Below are positions 11,577 to 22,639 of a stretch of DNA of 64,000 bases, piece by piece. The stretch covers positions 404,796,503 to 404,860,502 of the forward strand of contig NC_073302.1 in NCBI RefSeq assembly GCF_027595985.1, read 5' to 3'. Source of the stretch: Sorex araneus. Lineage: Eukaryota > Chordata > Mammalia > Eulipotyphla > Soricidae. Under the pieces are notes generated by a model. The model was not told the DNA's origin. It was given only the letters and a program-made list of their open reading frames with translations, and searched no databases. A program made the position numbers and the translations under genes. Each line of letters starts with the position of its first letter. Position 1 is the stretch's first letter.

Positions 11577-13304
11577 TCCAACGTGCTTTCAACACAGTGT
11601 GGCAATCCTGCTGTGTTAGCAGTTGGTTTTCTTCACTCTTCCTGAACTTCCAAGTGCTTCCACACAGCACACATCATCAGTTTACCTCATGGTCACTGAG
11701 GCAGTGGAAGCCAGCACATTGGAATTCTCTCCTCTTTCCAAGATCCAAGAAGTCAATTGCTTCTCGATGCCCCTGGAGGTTGTGACCTCTTTTATTCAGG
11801 CCAAACCCTCCTCGTCACATGTACTGAAGCTCGCCTCCATCTTGCCTTCTCAAGTTCATCCTTCAGTTTGCCAAATTACCTCCTTTTCCTGTCTTTTCAA
11901 CTTTGCCATCCCTTAGGATCCCAGTCCTGCCAGCGTAAGAATCATAATCCAGTCTGTGCTCCTTTGAAAAATAGAAGAAACAAAAAGAAACCAAACCCCC
12001 AACACTCCCTTATGCCATCTCACCACAGGATTTGTCTACACAACTGAGATTCCTTTACACAATCCAGGCTGGCCCACGGCACTCCATCAAGGCTGCTTTG
12101 CTAAGACTAACAGCAATAACTCCCCTGAAGATAAGTATGCCAGAAAGATGGTTGCATCCAGCCTTGCATCCTAGGTTCCATACTGGTCCTATAAAAAAAG
12201 GGGGTGGGGGAGACTCCAAATGAATCTTGGAAGAGAGTAGCACACTGCAGAGATATCTCTGGACCTCTCACCAGGCTTGTTTCACCAGGGTGTCTCAGAA
12301 GGGAGCAGGTGCTGTTCCTCTGCCGTAGATTACGATTCCCAGGCAATGCTCCCCACTCAGGCCTACTGAGCGCTTCAAAACCAGAGCTTGGTATACATCC
12401 TGTCGCTCTCATGCTCTCTTGCCATAGCGGCTTAGCTATTTCGCTATAAACAGTGCAGCAAACATGTGAGCTTCTGGTGAACTTCTGAATTTCACTAAAC
12501 ACTCCTGCCTGTTGCATCTAAGCCGCCTTTCTCTCTGGTTTCCCACACAGGAAGACACGGCATCTCCCAACACAACTGCTTTAGCAGAAACTGGAGGCAG
12601 GACGCTCTTGACACACACATTCCAATTCCTAAGCAAGTCTTGTCATTTTCATAGGTTAAGTATGCCTTGGGCCCATTCACTTCTCTTTATATCCACTGTC
12701 CTGACTCTCAATGTCTCACCTGGTCTCCTGAAATGGTTTCCCATAAATTCTGTGCAGAGCAACTCAGGTGATTGTGCAATCGACGGTGCATGCTGTGTCC
12801 TACTGAAAGCCAGTTAACAGGATTCCCACTGAATTAAATACAACACCTACACTCTAAGGTCCCCTGTGACCTTGCTCTATCTTCTGTCCCTCTGATCCCC
12901 CAATATTTCCACAACAAGCCTTCCTAGGGGCTAAAAATTTCCTAAGCTCTTCCTACTGTGGACTGTCTCTGCCTTACTCTGCTGGAGTGCTCTCAAGTCA
13001 CTTAGCAGCATTCTCCTTATCCCATTATTTTTTTCTTGGAGGGGAGGGACTCCCCAGGGAAGCTGGGGGCTAGTCAGAGGTGCAATGGCAGGGATCAAAT
13101 CCAGGGGCACTGTGCATGTCAGACACAGGCTCCAGCCCTTTGAGCTCTCCCTCAGCCCTGACCTACCATATTACACATATTTCCTTTCAGAGCTTCCTTC
13201 TCAACATACCCTTTGCCACAATCTGTAATTACACATCTGTTCCTGTGATTATTTACATGTATAATTATTATATATATGTATCTATGTATATATGTATGCG
13301 CATG

Positions 13305-13305
<1 letters not shown>

Positions 13306-13342
<37 letters not shown>
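13306..13342. repeat. (TG)n microsatellite
   Basis: Preceded by an AT-rich TATATGTATCTATG stretch. Confidence 0.97.
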
Positions 13343-13346
<4 letters not shown>

Positions 13347-13501
13347 GGTCACACCTGGCAATCCGCAGGGCTTACTCCTGGCTCTGCATTTAGAAATGAC
13401 TCTTGGTGGTACTCAGGGAACCATATGGGATGCCAGGGATTGAACCCTGGGCTGGCTGCATGCAAGGCAAACACCTTACCTGCTGTACGATCGCTCCAGC
13501 C
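13343..13501 (-). mobile_element. Shrew SINE abutting a TG microsatellite
   Basis: Minus copy starting GGTCACACCTGGCAATCCGC directly after (TG)n at 13306-13342, ending CGATCGCTCCAGCC. The microsatellite occupies the position normally held by the A tail. It lies just beyond the proposed polyadenylation site. Confidence 0.88.
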
Positions 13502-13644
13502 TCAACTTCATAAATATTTGTTGAATGAAGTCATCCTTCTTTTCCACACCTCAAACACGTTCCAGAGGAAGGTGCATCTGCAGAGATGCTCTCCCCCAAG
13601 AAAATACCTCTAATCTCTATGTTATGAAAACCCGAAGACTTGGT

Positions 13645-16600
13645 TATACAAACATATAAATTATTTTATTTACAAAGCCATGTTACAAAAAAAAAAGAAA
13701 AATAAAACAAAACAAAAATACAATCGCTTGCTGGAGAATGTCTCCAGGCCTGGTGATGAACCACGACAGTATCAACAGATACATGTTTGTTCTTTTCTTT
13801 TTAAAACTGTAAGCCATAGAATTTACTATTTACACCTACTTTAGACATTTATTCTGCTTACAATATCACAGGCATGGAATGAATTCTGAGAGTGCTAATA
13901 CATAAAGGTGCGGGGCAAAGGAGGAAAATACTTAGTGTTACAAAATATGGATCATAGAAAAAAAACACCCCACTTCGCAAGTGTGGCATTTGTTTAGAAT
14001 GTTTGGACATGCTTTCTTCAAAATTCTGGAAAAGGTTCTAAAATTTTTAGTAGGAAAGGACAAATGAGCAGGTGCAAATTCTTGTCTGTGCAACAACAGT
14101 TATTTAATATACCCATGATGACCAGCTACGGAAAACCCACAGAGTTTTGTTAAAGTGCCATGGGCCGACAGCATAACAAAATATAAGGTGTAAATAGAAA
14201 ATTTTCTTTTTTCCTTTTTCAAAACAAGAGTTCACTGAGAATCAGCAATAATAGAATATGCTGTATAAACTATTTTCTACAAAGGTTGATCAGCATTATT
14301 TACAATTGGTACATTGATACAAAAGAAGGCATACAAGTTATCCAAGTCGCTTTTTTTATCTTTTTCTTTTTTTTTCTTTTTTATGGCTGACAGGTCTATG
14401 CTTTGCGTTATGCTTAACAACCAGAGCTTTCGCGCCACTATGGCTGGAGACCAGTCATGAGATCTTCAGGCAAAGAGGGGTGTGTGCAGTCAAGGGGCAG
14501 GAGAGAGGGCTGAGTGGGGCGGGCGAAACAGAAGTACCCAAAGAATAATACCCTAATAACGCTTTATAGGTTGGTCCAGTTGCACGCCATTAAAACAAAC
14601 CCAAAGAAGACCTTTTATTTGCATTCCATTTTTCAAGCTGTGAGTTTTTAATACACCGTTAGAAAGTAGACCTGTGGTTGCCTGTGAAGGAAGGAACACC
14701 GTGGGTTTTCCCTTTTTGCCCAGTTTTCCAGAAACGTCTTCACCTTGGTCAGAGCCAGTCTTTCACAAAGTAAGCAGCATTCAGTGGGGACCCTCTTTAT
14801 CCCAGCTTGCAATTCAAGGCGTAGAGAGTTAAACGTTTAAACCTATTGAATTGCTCCTTTTAGTCCCTGTCGAGACATTATTTCTCAGAAGCAGCCACTT
14901 AATCTCTCAACCTTTGTTTCCCTCTTCGAGTATAAGAGTTTATAAATCAGAGGGTTATTTTGTTGTTGAGATTTTTTTGTTTGTTTGCTTTTACTCCTGC
15001 AAGTTTTACAACTCAAAATAAATTATTAAAAAAAAAAGACTTCTAAAACCAAACAAGACAAAAATTGTGCAAAAATAACAAAGATATGTACATACTTTTC
15101 AGTTGGAAGAAATGTACAATAAAAACATAATTCAAAGAACATTTTAAAAATATAAACATTGCTTCAAACTTTCCTAAGTTTCATATTGTTTCTGAAACTA
15201 TTCTGGCCAGTTAGCTCTGTAATATAGTAAAACATAAATTATTACAAAATTAACACTATAAAATTTATTTTAAGAATATCTTCTAAACTTTTTTCAAAGG
15301 GTCTAACCTTAGTTATAATTTCTTAAACATTTATTAAGTCTTAAAATCTGCCTTAACCTTTTTTTTTTAAAGAAAAGTAACAATCTTCCCTTCAATTTGC
15401 AGTCTCTTGCTTCCCAAGATGTAAATAAACCAGCATATAAGTGCACTTTTAACACTGTAGAAATAAAAATGAAATCATCTTAACTAATGTCCTGGTACCT
15501 ATTATCAACTTCTGATTTTTAAAAAAATCTTCATTTTATATTAAAAATTTTAGTAATCTTATAAGAAACACTGTCAGTGCAATTCCATTGATGCAAATCA
15601 CTCCATTTGCCTCCCGTCTTTGCAAAACCAATCATGAGGGGAAACAAAACAGTAGTTTGATCTTTGGGTTGGAGGGACGGATGGGGGAATAACGGGGAAA
15701 CTCTGCGGGCAAGGATGAGGATTTGTGCCCAGCTGTAAAACTGGCATCCACCTCTGATAAAGGGATGAAGCAAACTCTCCAGATCTCCCTGCCACGGTAT
15801 CCTATGCAGAATGACATGATGAACAGTCCTGAACCTCTGCTTGATACTGATTTCCTTTCTCCACCAGGATTTCTTCTCAGAGCTTACAGTATTGCTGTTT
15901 CTCTCAAAACTCCAGTGTGAGCAGGAGAGCCGAGGGGCTTCAGCTTCTCTCTTCAAAAGGACTCTTTTCTGCTAAATCGTCCTTACTATTTCTGGTGGTA
16001 TCTGGGGTGGGGGTGTCTGTGGTGTGTGTGTGTGTGTGTGCGTGTTGGGGGAGGTTCCTCTGACCTATGGGTGTGCAGTAATGTTAGTACTCATTATACC
16101 CAGGGATTTGACACTTTCTCTTGGAGACCCTTCCTTTCTCCTTCCCTGGTTCTCTCCCTTCTCACCCGCCCTCCTGGGCAACTAACTTAGCTTTGGTCCC
16201 TTGCACATTGTGCCTTGGAAGAGACTGTCCAGCATAGAATCCTCATGAGCAGATGACCAGAGGGCCCCCAGGTTCTACCCTTTTTTGGAGGGACATCTTG
16301 TCCCTATCCCCCTACCCCCTGTCCCCTTCTCTGCTTCCTCCCACCTCGTCATCTTGTCTCAGCCCCTGTCCCTGACTCTATCCTTTGGGAGACAGAGGGC
16401 CGGAGAGAAGTACGGGGCACCTCACATCAGGAAATGGCACTGTTCTCAAGTCTGCACGGGGCAGTTTGCTCAGTCTGAGTGCTGGGGCCCAGGGGAGCGA
16501 CAGGCCTGCAGAAACAGCCCACCCACTCTCTGCTCTGGCCTCCCTCCACGAGCCTCCTCCCCAGCCACGCGCCCTCCCTCTTTCCTGCCCACACGTGTTG

Positions 16601-17075
16601 TCCAGCTCCTTCTGATGGTCAGTGGGGTGCAGGCGGGAGCAGGTGGGAGGCATGGGTGGGAAGTCTGCCCGTCCGAGGGCTGATGTCCCAGACGCCGGCC
16701 TGGAACGGACATTCTGCCACTTCTGCTCTTGTGGCTGAAGAGAATGACAGAGCTGCAGCAGCATCACACAGAAGCTAGAGGAGTGACCCCAAACTTGGAA
16801 GAATGCTTACACATGGCAAATAAAGGCGACAGGAACAAAAACACTGGCATCGTTTTCTGTAAATCTCCAACTCACATTCTTTTGCCTTTTTCTTGAAAAC
16901 TAAGAATTGGTCAAATCAAACAAAAAAAAAAAAAAGAAAGAAAAAGAAGGAAAAAGACCAGAGCCATAGACAGGGCACCAGAAATAGCCTCTCCCCTGTT
17001 GCCCACACCCTCCCCGCTCCTCTGCCGGCCACGGGCACCAGGAATCAGTTTGGAAGTGGCTCTGGAGTCTGATTA
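13645..17075 (-). other. ATXN7L1: Putative ATXN7L1 3' UTR
   Basis: About 3.4 kb from the stop codon to just beyond an AATAAA. No SINE is visible here, although flanking DNA has one every few hundred bases, as expected for a 3' UTR under constraint. The distal part (13.65-15.6 kb) is AT-rich with many T and A runs. The proximal part (16.2-17.0 kb) is GC-richer. The open frames in it are short and unlike any protein I know. The exact 3' end is inferred and needs transcript data. Confidence 0.65.
13665..13670 (-). promoter_or_regulatory. Candidate distal polyadenylation signal (AATAAA)
   Basis: The plus strand reads TTTATT inside AATTATTTTATTTAC, giving AATAAA in transcript sense. It is the last such hexamer before SINE-rich flank resumes at about 13.5 kb. 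Other TTTATT hexamers further upstream in the UTR (near 13846, 14611, 15252 and 15321) could serve as alternative sites. Confidence 0.5.
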
Positions 17076-17117
17076 CTATGGTAGAGTCCTTATCCTGCCC
17101 GTTCTGTTTGTAGTCTT
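17076..17117 (-). CDS. ATXN7L1: ATXN7L1 terminal coding segment and stop
   Basis: The acceptor is a strong polypyrimidine tract ending TTTCCTAG. The exon reads KTTNRTGRIRTLP followed by TAG at 17078-17076. The C-terminal NRTGRIRTLP is, from memory, the C terminus of human ATXN7L1. Phase 0 matches the preceding exon. The same exon then continues into the 3' UTR. Confidence 0.9.
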   Translation of the reverse strand, partial: KTTNRTGRIRTLP

Positions 17118-17674
17118 CTAGGAAAGAAGAGAAAAAAGAAAAGCTTGTTTCAAATCCATCCCTGGGGAATTATGCGCAAGGATTCGGGAGACTTTTCTCC
17201 TCTCTTCGGACATACACCATTTTTTTTTTTTAAATCACATTTGACTTTGTCGCATGTTTTACAAGGGGAAGGTTCAGTGGCAACCTTGCATTGAACAATC
17301 TATCAGAGTCACTTTTGTAATAGCTTAATTGATGATCAACCATTTTTTTTAGCAATATTTTTAAAGTAAGCTATTGCTTTCTTAGACACAATGTTTGTGC
17401 AAACTTAATAGCCCATAGTGTGAACCTAACTTTCATATGCACGGGGAAACCCAACCATGGGTGATAGCACGAAGACGTGAACTGACTTGCCCCGGGGCAC
17501 ACCGTGAGGAACCGGAGGTCAGGTAACCATGCTTTCTTGTGATTCGGTGTTCGGATCCCACCTGGCAGTGCTCAGGGCTAATTCCTGGCCTTGTGCTCAA
17601 GGTAATTCCTGGCAGGACTCAGGGGACCTGCCCTGCGGAGGACCCTACATACTTTTCCTCCCTCCTTCACTTAC
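17118..17674 (-). other. ATXN7L1: Last intron of ATXN7L1
   Basis: Short 557-bp intron with GTAAGT donor and CTTTTCTTTTTTCTCTTCTTT then CCTAG acceptor. The only repeat seen is a SINE fragment near its 5' end. Confidence 0.85.
17548..17640 (-). mobile_element. SINE fragment next to the penultimate exon
   Basis: CGGATCCCACCTGGCAGTGC through GGCAGGACTCAGGGGACCTG, then lost. About 35 bp separates it from the exon donor. Confidence 0.75.
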
Positions 17675-17749
17675 CGGTCTGCTGTGTCCTGGGCTGGATA
17701 TGCTCGAAGGACTGGATTGTGACAAAGCTAGGCTGCTATTTTTCCCAAC
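17675..17749 (-). CDS. ATXN7L1: ATXN7L1 penultimate coding exon
   Basis: This 75-bp exon follows GTGTCTTTCAG and encodes 25 codons in phase 0, VGKNSSLALSQSSPSSISSP then GHSRP. The donor is CCG|GTAAGT. The sequence agrees with the Ser-rich segment before the C terminus of human ATXN7L1 as I remember it. A minus-oriented SINE fragment lies about 35 bp downstream of the donor (17548-17640). A run of G on the plus strand, read as C in the transcript, lies about 50 nt upstream of the acceptor. Confidence 0.9.
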
Positions 17750-20700
17750 CTGAAAGACACCAGGGACGTCCTGCTCAGACACAAGGTGGCCTCTGGGCGG
17801 GGGGGGGGGGGGGAGACCCAACGAGACTGCGAGTTGCTTGGGGACAGGTGATAGGCAGCCTGGTCTTGTATGATGGCCTCACAGCCACTGGCCACCCAGG
17901 CTTCTGTCGTCAAAGGTAAAGAGAAGGGGAGTGCTGGCTGGGCCGGGGCCAGGGAAGTGGAGTGGAAGGGAACCCTGCTGCTCACTTCCCACAGGCCAGA
18001 CTGCAGGTCTCAGCCATCCTGGGTGCTGCGGGGCCCTGGTGTGGCTCCTCTCTCCTCTGTGGCTGTGGCAGAAGCAGGGCTGGGCCCTTTCCCAGAGTCG
18101 GCTCCTGCCCCCCCTGGCGTTGTCTCTACAGAAACAGCTGTGCGAGAACATCTGCCTTATTCTCACCCGCCCGGTCTTCCATTTTGTTCCACTAAATACC
18201 TCTTGGCAAATGTTGGCCTTTCATCTCCCAAAGAAAGAGCTTTCAAAACTGTTAATGTTTTTGAGGAGGAAAGCGAAGGTCGGGGCCGCCCCCGAGCTGT
18301 GTTCAGGGGTTACTCCTGGCTCTGCTCTCAGGGATCTCTTCTGGAGATGCTTGAGGGACCATACGGAGTTCAGGGATTGGACTAGAGTTGGCCGCCTGCG
18401 AGGCAAGCGTACCTGCTGCACCATCTCTCTGACCCCAGGTCTCTGCAACATTCCCAGGGCCCAGGTTTCCCTGAAGTTCCTCAACCTCAGGTTAAGCCTT
18501 TCCTCTCCCAACCTAATAGAAACAAGACAGATGGCAAAGATTTCCCCCGATACATGGGAATCTTAGGGTGTGACCTTTCCTTAACAGCCCAGTCACAAGC
18601 CACCCATCCCCTGCCTTTGAGAACCGGTGCTCACCATACTGTTTGCTGCCCTTAAGTTCATCTGAACTTTTAGTAGTTTATTTCTTGTGTGTGTGGAGGG
18701 GGGAGAAGGTGTGGCAGGGGGAACACTCAGCAGTGCTGGATGAAGAGTGGCTTGCTCATGGCTCTCTGCTCAAGAGTTTGTCTCAGCAGTGCTTGAGGGG
18801 CCATGTGGTACGAGGGATCTTACTCAGGTATCCCACATGCACTCAGCCCATTGGGCTATCTCTCTGGCCCCTCCTGTTTCGTGTGCTCCTGCAGACCCAA
18901 GAATCCACAAATCCGTTCAGTTGACTCAGAGGTGGTCCATTCACTACAGATGAAAGATGAAAAAGGAAAAGTGCAGACTAGGGGGCCAAACCGCCTGATC
19001 TGGAACGGGAGCACGGTACAGTGGGTAGGGCATTTGCCTGGCACATGGCAGACCCAGGTTTGACCCCTAACATGCATTATGGTTCCTCAAGCAGAGACAG
19101 GAGTGATTCCTGAGTATAGCACCAGGAATAAGCTTTGAGCACAGCTGGGTGTGGCCCAAAAGCCAAAACCAAACAAAAAAAAAAAAAGAAAAGAAAAAAC
19201 CCCAAACAAACAGAACCCACCCCCCCCCCCCCAAATACCAAAATCCAAAAAATCCAACAAATAAAAAAATCTGCCTGGCTTTAAATTCTAGTCCTACTAC
19301 TGACCTGCTGTGTGAATTTGGGCACCTCGCTTAACCTTTCTGTGCTTTGGGTCTCTCATCTGTCAAACATAATAATAAATTGATGATGAGTTAATATATC
19401 TGAAGTTCCCGGGAACCAGAGCCTTTCCCGTACGTGTCAGCTGCTGGAACTTGATTAGAGTGAGAGACACGATGGCCCAGGGCTCCAGGCGGGACCAGTA
19501 AATGCGGGCAGCCTTTTCTGGGAGTCCCTGAGAAACGTCAACTCCCAGGCCCCATCCCACACTGGCTGGCACAGAACCTGCATTATAGATGGTGCCAGGA
19601 ATCAAACCCGGGGCGGGCTCATGCGGGGAAGGCACGTGAACCCTTCTGCACTGTCTCTTGGGCCCCAGAGAGAACCTGCATTTTAACCAGACCCCGAGGT
19701 GATTCGGGGCCATATTCAACTTGAAGACACCCAACTCAGCACCCAAACCTGAGACCAGGGGGTGGGGGGGGCAGCAGCTTAGTGTCAGGATAGGACCCTG
19801 TGGATGCAGCTTCCTTCCCCGCACCTCTGAAGCAGGGGGAATCACATGGTTGCATATTTACAGCAAATGCCTATGGATCTGTGAGACCCAGACTTGGGCC
19901 GAGGACCTGGGTTCCCTCCCCCGCCCCCCCCCCCGACCTCACCTCGGCCTTGGTGTGCAGCATGTCCGGTCCTTAAGAGGCAAACTTGCTGTTTCTCATG
20001 TGTTTACTTCATTTAGTCCTTTCATTTTTTTGGCCACGCCCAGCGTTGCTCAGGCATTACTCCTGGGCAGTGCTCAGGGGACCATATGGGATTGAACTGG
20101 GGTATGCCATGTGCAAAGCAAGCGCCCTACCCTCTGTCCTGTCGCTCTGCCCCCCCTTATGTTTGTGATTTGTGAAACCCCTATAATATTCTCTTCTGAG
20201 AGTTTAACATATAAAGACGACACAAAACAGGAAAACATCTTTTTAACAACAGTTCCTCAGCTCTCTAAAACCCTCATTCCCAGAAGGGGCAGGGTGTGGG
20301 GATGCGTCTGTGGCATTCTCCGTTTAGCAGCCAAAAGCCTGTGTGTGTGTGTGTGTGCATGCGTGTGTGCGTAGAGGTCTGCAGAGGCTAGCACCCCCAG
20401 ACTCAGTGGACTCAGTTCAGAGATCCCTCCACAGACCACCCCTCCTCACCTCCGCTCAGCCCTCCCCTTAGGCACCAAAACCCACAGGAATAGGGACTGG
20501 GGTCCCTGGGTAGCTTTCCCAAGTGGAAGAAGATGAGAAGAGAGTGCCCCGGCAATGCAACATTCTCGCCTGGGCCACTTCCCCCAGCTCTCCTCACTGG
20601 CTTCTCTAGTCTTTGAGGGCAGCAAACCTTTTGCACAGCACTACTTTAGGTAGGAGAGTCCTCCTGTCAGGAAGTAGGGGTTAGGCTGTGAGATCTGACC

Positions 20701-21065
20701 CCCAGGACTCCATACCCAGGTCATCATTTAGCCTGCCTTGGCCCCTGGGCTAAAGGGAACCCTAAACCCATCCTTCTCAGGAAAACTCTCAGAGCCTCAA
20801 AGGAGAAGATGGGAGTGGTGGTGATGGTGATGGACTGGGAACTCAGCATCACTCTGCCTCAGTCTGCTCATCTGTAAAGTGGGGGCAACAGCTGGGCCCT
20901 TAGTGGGGGGGCGACAGCTGGGTCCATAGTCCTGGGTGCAGACACATGGGTGAGGTGCTTGTATGGCCTGTGTGAGCCGCCTGGATGGGGTCGGGGTGGG
21001 GGTGGGGCACCCAGCTCCCCACGCCCCCCAGTGCCAGCAGCCCCCTTGCAAGGATGGCCCCTTAC
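17750..21065 (-). other. ATXN7L1: ATXN7L1 intron
   Basis: GTAAGG donor and TTTCAG acceptor, 3.3 kb. It contains SINEs at about 18.3, 18.7, 19.0 and 20.0 kb, a degraded SINE tail at 19590-19665, and G/C homopolymer runs near 17800, 19220 and 19930. No further exon was found. Confidence 0.85.
18293..20153. mobile_element. Intronic SINEs of mixed age
   Basis: Minus copies at about 18293-18440, 18700-18870 and 20028-20153. A plus copy at about 18995-19190 with an A/AAAC tail. Confidence 0.8.
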
Positions 21066-22014
21066 CTGCCGAGCGGAGATGCTGTTGGCGGGGTCAGGCA
21101 CGGCTGCGAGGAGGCCGGGCGGGTTCTTTTTGTGAACACTATTCATACCAGGCATTTTAGTGATTTTACAGGCTTTGCTACTAGAACTCGAGTTCTTACG
21201 CTTTTTTCCTTCTGATTTGTCAAAAGAGTGGGGCAGAGAAGCCACAGCATTGTGGGCAGCCAGGGAGAGGTCCCCCGCCAGGGAGGGCACCGAGAGGGGA
21301 CAGGGGCCACTGCCGCCCGCCGAGCCCACGTGTCTCACAAGGTCCACGGGGCCACCGGGCAGCGAGGTCCGTCCTGGGGGCTCCAGTTTGGCACTGAGTG
21401 GGCTCACCCCGTTGTTGGCGCTGTGTGCAGACAGGCTGTTAAAGGGAGGGCCCGCCTGACAGGAGTTCAATGCGGAACTGGCATTCAAGACACAGTTCTT
21501 TTTGTGGGGCCCTGACAATGGAGACGAGAGGGGTGTCGGCAAGGATAATGAGGAGGAGGAGGTGGAGGAGAAGGAAGTCGAAGGCTGCGACTTCCTCTTT
21601 TTGTTACTTGGAGACTCGTCGCTACGGGCGGACAGGTCTTTGCCTTTTGAGGATTTGCTGGTTTTGGTTTTGGATGGCTTGTGGGAGGAGGGGGGAGGGA
21701 TGACGGCTGGTATCGGGGACACGGCGGAGGGGGCCTTGAAGGTTGAGTCCATGATGCTGAGGGTGGCAGCCACATGAGGGAAAGCTGAGGTGTGGGACAT
21801 GAGGGCGCTCGGATCCGGCGATGCCACGAAAGCTGCGTTTGAGAGCATGGCTGATGTCATGATGTAGGAAGAGGTGAGCCTCGAGCTGATGGGAGCTGAA
21901 GGAAGGTACACAGCACTGGGGTTGCTGAAAGGCTGAAAAACGGATGCCGGAACGGGGGTGGTGATGCGGGCTGCTGGCGAGGGCATGGGGCTATCTGCCG
22001 CAGGAGGGATCTTC
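21066..22014 (-). CDS. ATXN7L1: ATXN7L1 large 3' exon, Ser/Pro/Lys-rich C-terminal region
   Basis: This 949-bp exon follows CTCACGTTTAG. One base completes Lys, then 316 codons run from KIPPAADSPMPSPAARITTP to DPANSISARQ. The donor is CAG|GTAAGG and the exon ends in phase 0. It is low-complexity and rich in Ser, Pro and Lys. Two basic clusters look like nuclear localisation signals (SNKKRKS and EGKKRKNSSSSSK), and each precedes or borders a serine run. The block GPHKKNCVLNASSALNS matches the human protein as I remember it. The open frame continues 65 codons past the donor to a stop near 20868, so intron retention would add a Pro/Gly-rich tail. A diverged partial copy of this exon lies on the other strand at about 39.8-40.0 kb. 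Confidence 0.96.
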
Positions 22015-22385
22015 CTAAACGTGAGAGAAGAGTGAAAGAGAAACAGTGAGAAACGGGGCTGCCCGGGATCCTGGGGGCGGGGGGCGGGGTGCTGGATGAA
22101 GGGGGGAGCAGTGGGGGCTACGGAGGAAAGCCCAGTCGGACCAGACTATGGAGATGAAGCCTCGAAGCATGGTGGATCACAATCATGGCCCGGCCCTGCG
22201 CTTCCCGCCCCGCCCGGGGCAACACCCAACCACCTACGTCTTTTTTAATCACTTTTGAAAAAAGTGGGGTTCAGCTTCCTTTTTCCATCTGGCCTATTAC
22301 GGCTAATTTGAGCTCACGAATAAGAGGCACGTGTTGTTTAGCATATGGAGTTCCCCAATAGCATTTCATTCTTTTGATTTGCATT

Positions 22386-22568
22386 TATTATTATTATTAT
22401 TTTGTTTTGGGTCACACCTGGCGATGCTCAGGGGTTACTCCTGGCTCTGCACTCAGGAATGACTCCTGGTGGTGCTCAGGGAACCATATGGGATGCTGGA
22501 AATTAAATCCGGGTTTGCCCCCTGCAAGGCAAACACCCTACCCGCTGTGCTATCGCTCCAGTCCCCAT
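22386..22568 (-). mobile_element. Shrew SINE
   Basis: Complete minus copy starting GGGTCACACCTGGCGATGCT and ending TATCGCTCCAGTCCCC. The tail is an ATT repeat rather than plain T. TTTGCATTT flanks both ends. Confidence 0.9.
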
Positions 22569-22639
22569 TGGTTTGCATTTTTTGGGGGAGAGAAAGTGGT
22601 GCTTGTGGTGGTGGTAATGAAGGCTTTAATTTTTGTTGT

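Larger units (their letters stand above)
1..13640. other. 3' flank of ATXN7L1, intergenic, SINE-rich
   Basis: No exon of a recognisable gene was found on either strand. The stretch is a mosaic of shrew SINEs of many ages, TG/CA/TA microsatellites and a long inverted repeat at 4.2-4.9 kb. Unique-looking gaps include 1-470, 2220-2720, 3180-3500, 5100-5760, 7670-8420, 9100-9560 and 11590-13020. In the last gap I see about 1.4 kb without any SINE and no interpretable reading frame. From the human map I would expect EFCAB10 on this side, but no matching exon was seen. Confidence 0.7.

Noticed and set aside
1..13600. Exons of the neighbouring gene EFCAB10
   Set aside because: Expected from the human gene order, but no EF-hand or matching peptide was seen on either strand.
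16285..16778. Several 80-130-residue frames on both strands in the 3' UTR
   Set aside because: Overlapping frames on both strands without family similarity, in GC-rich UTR.
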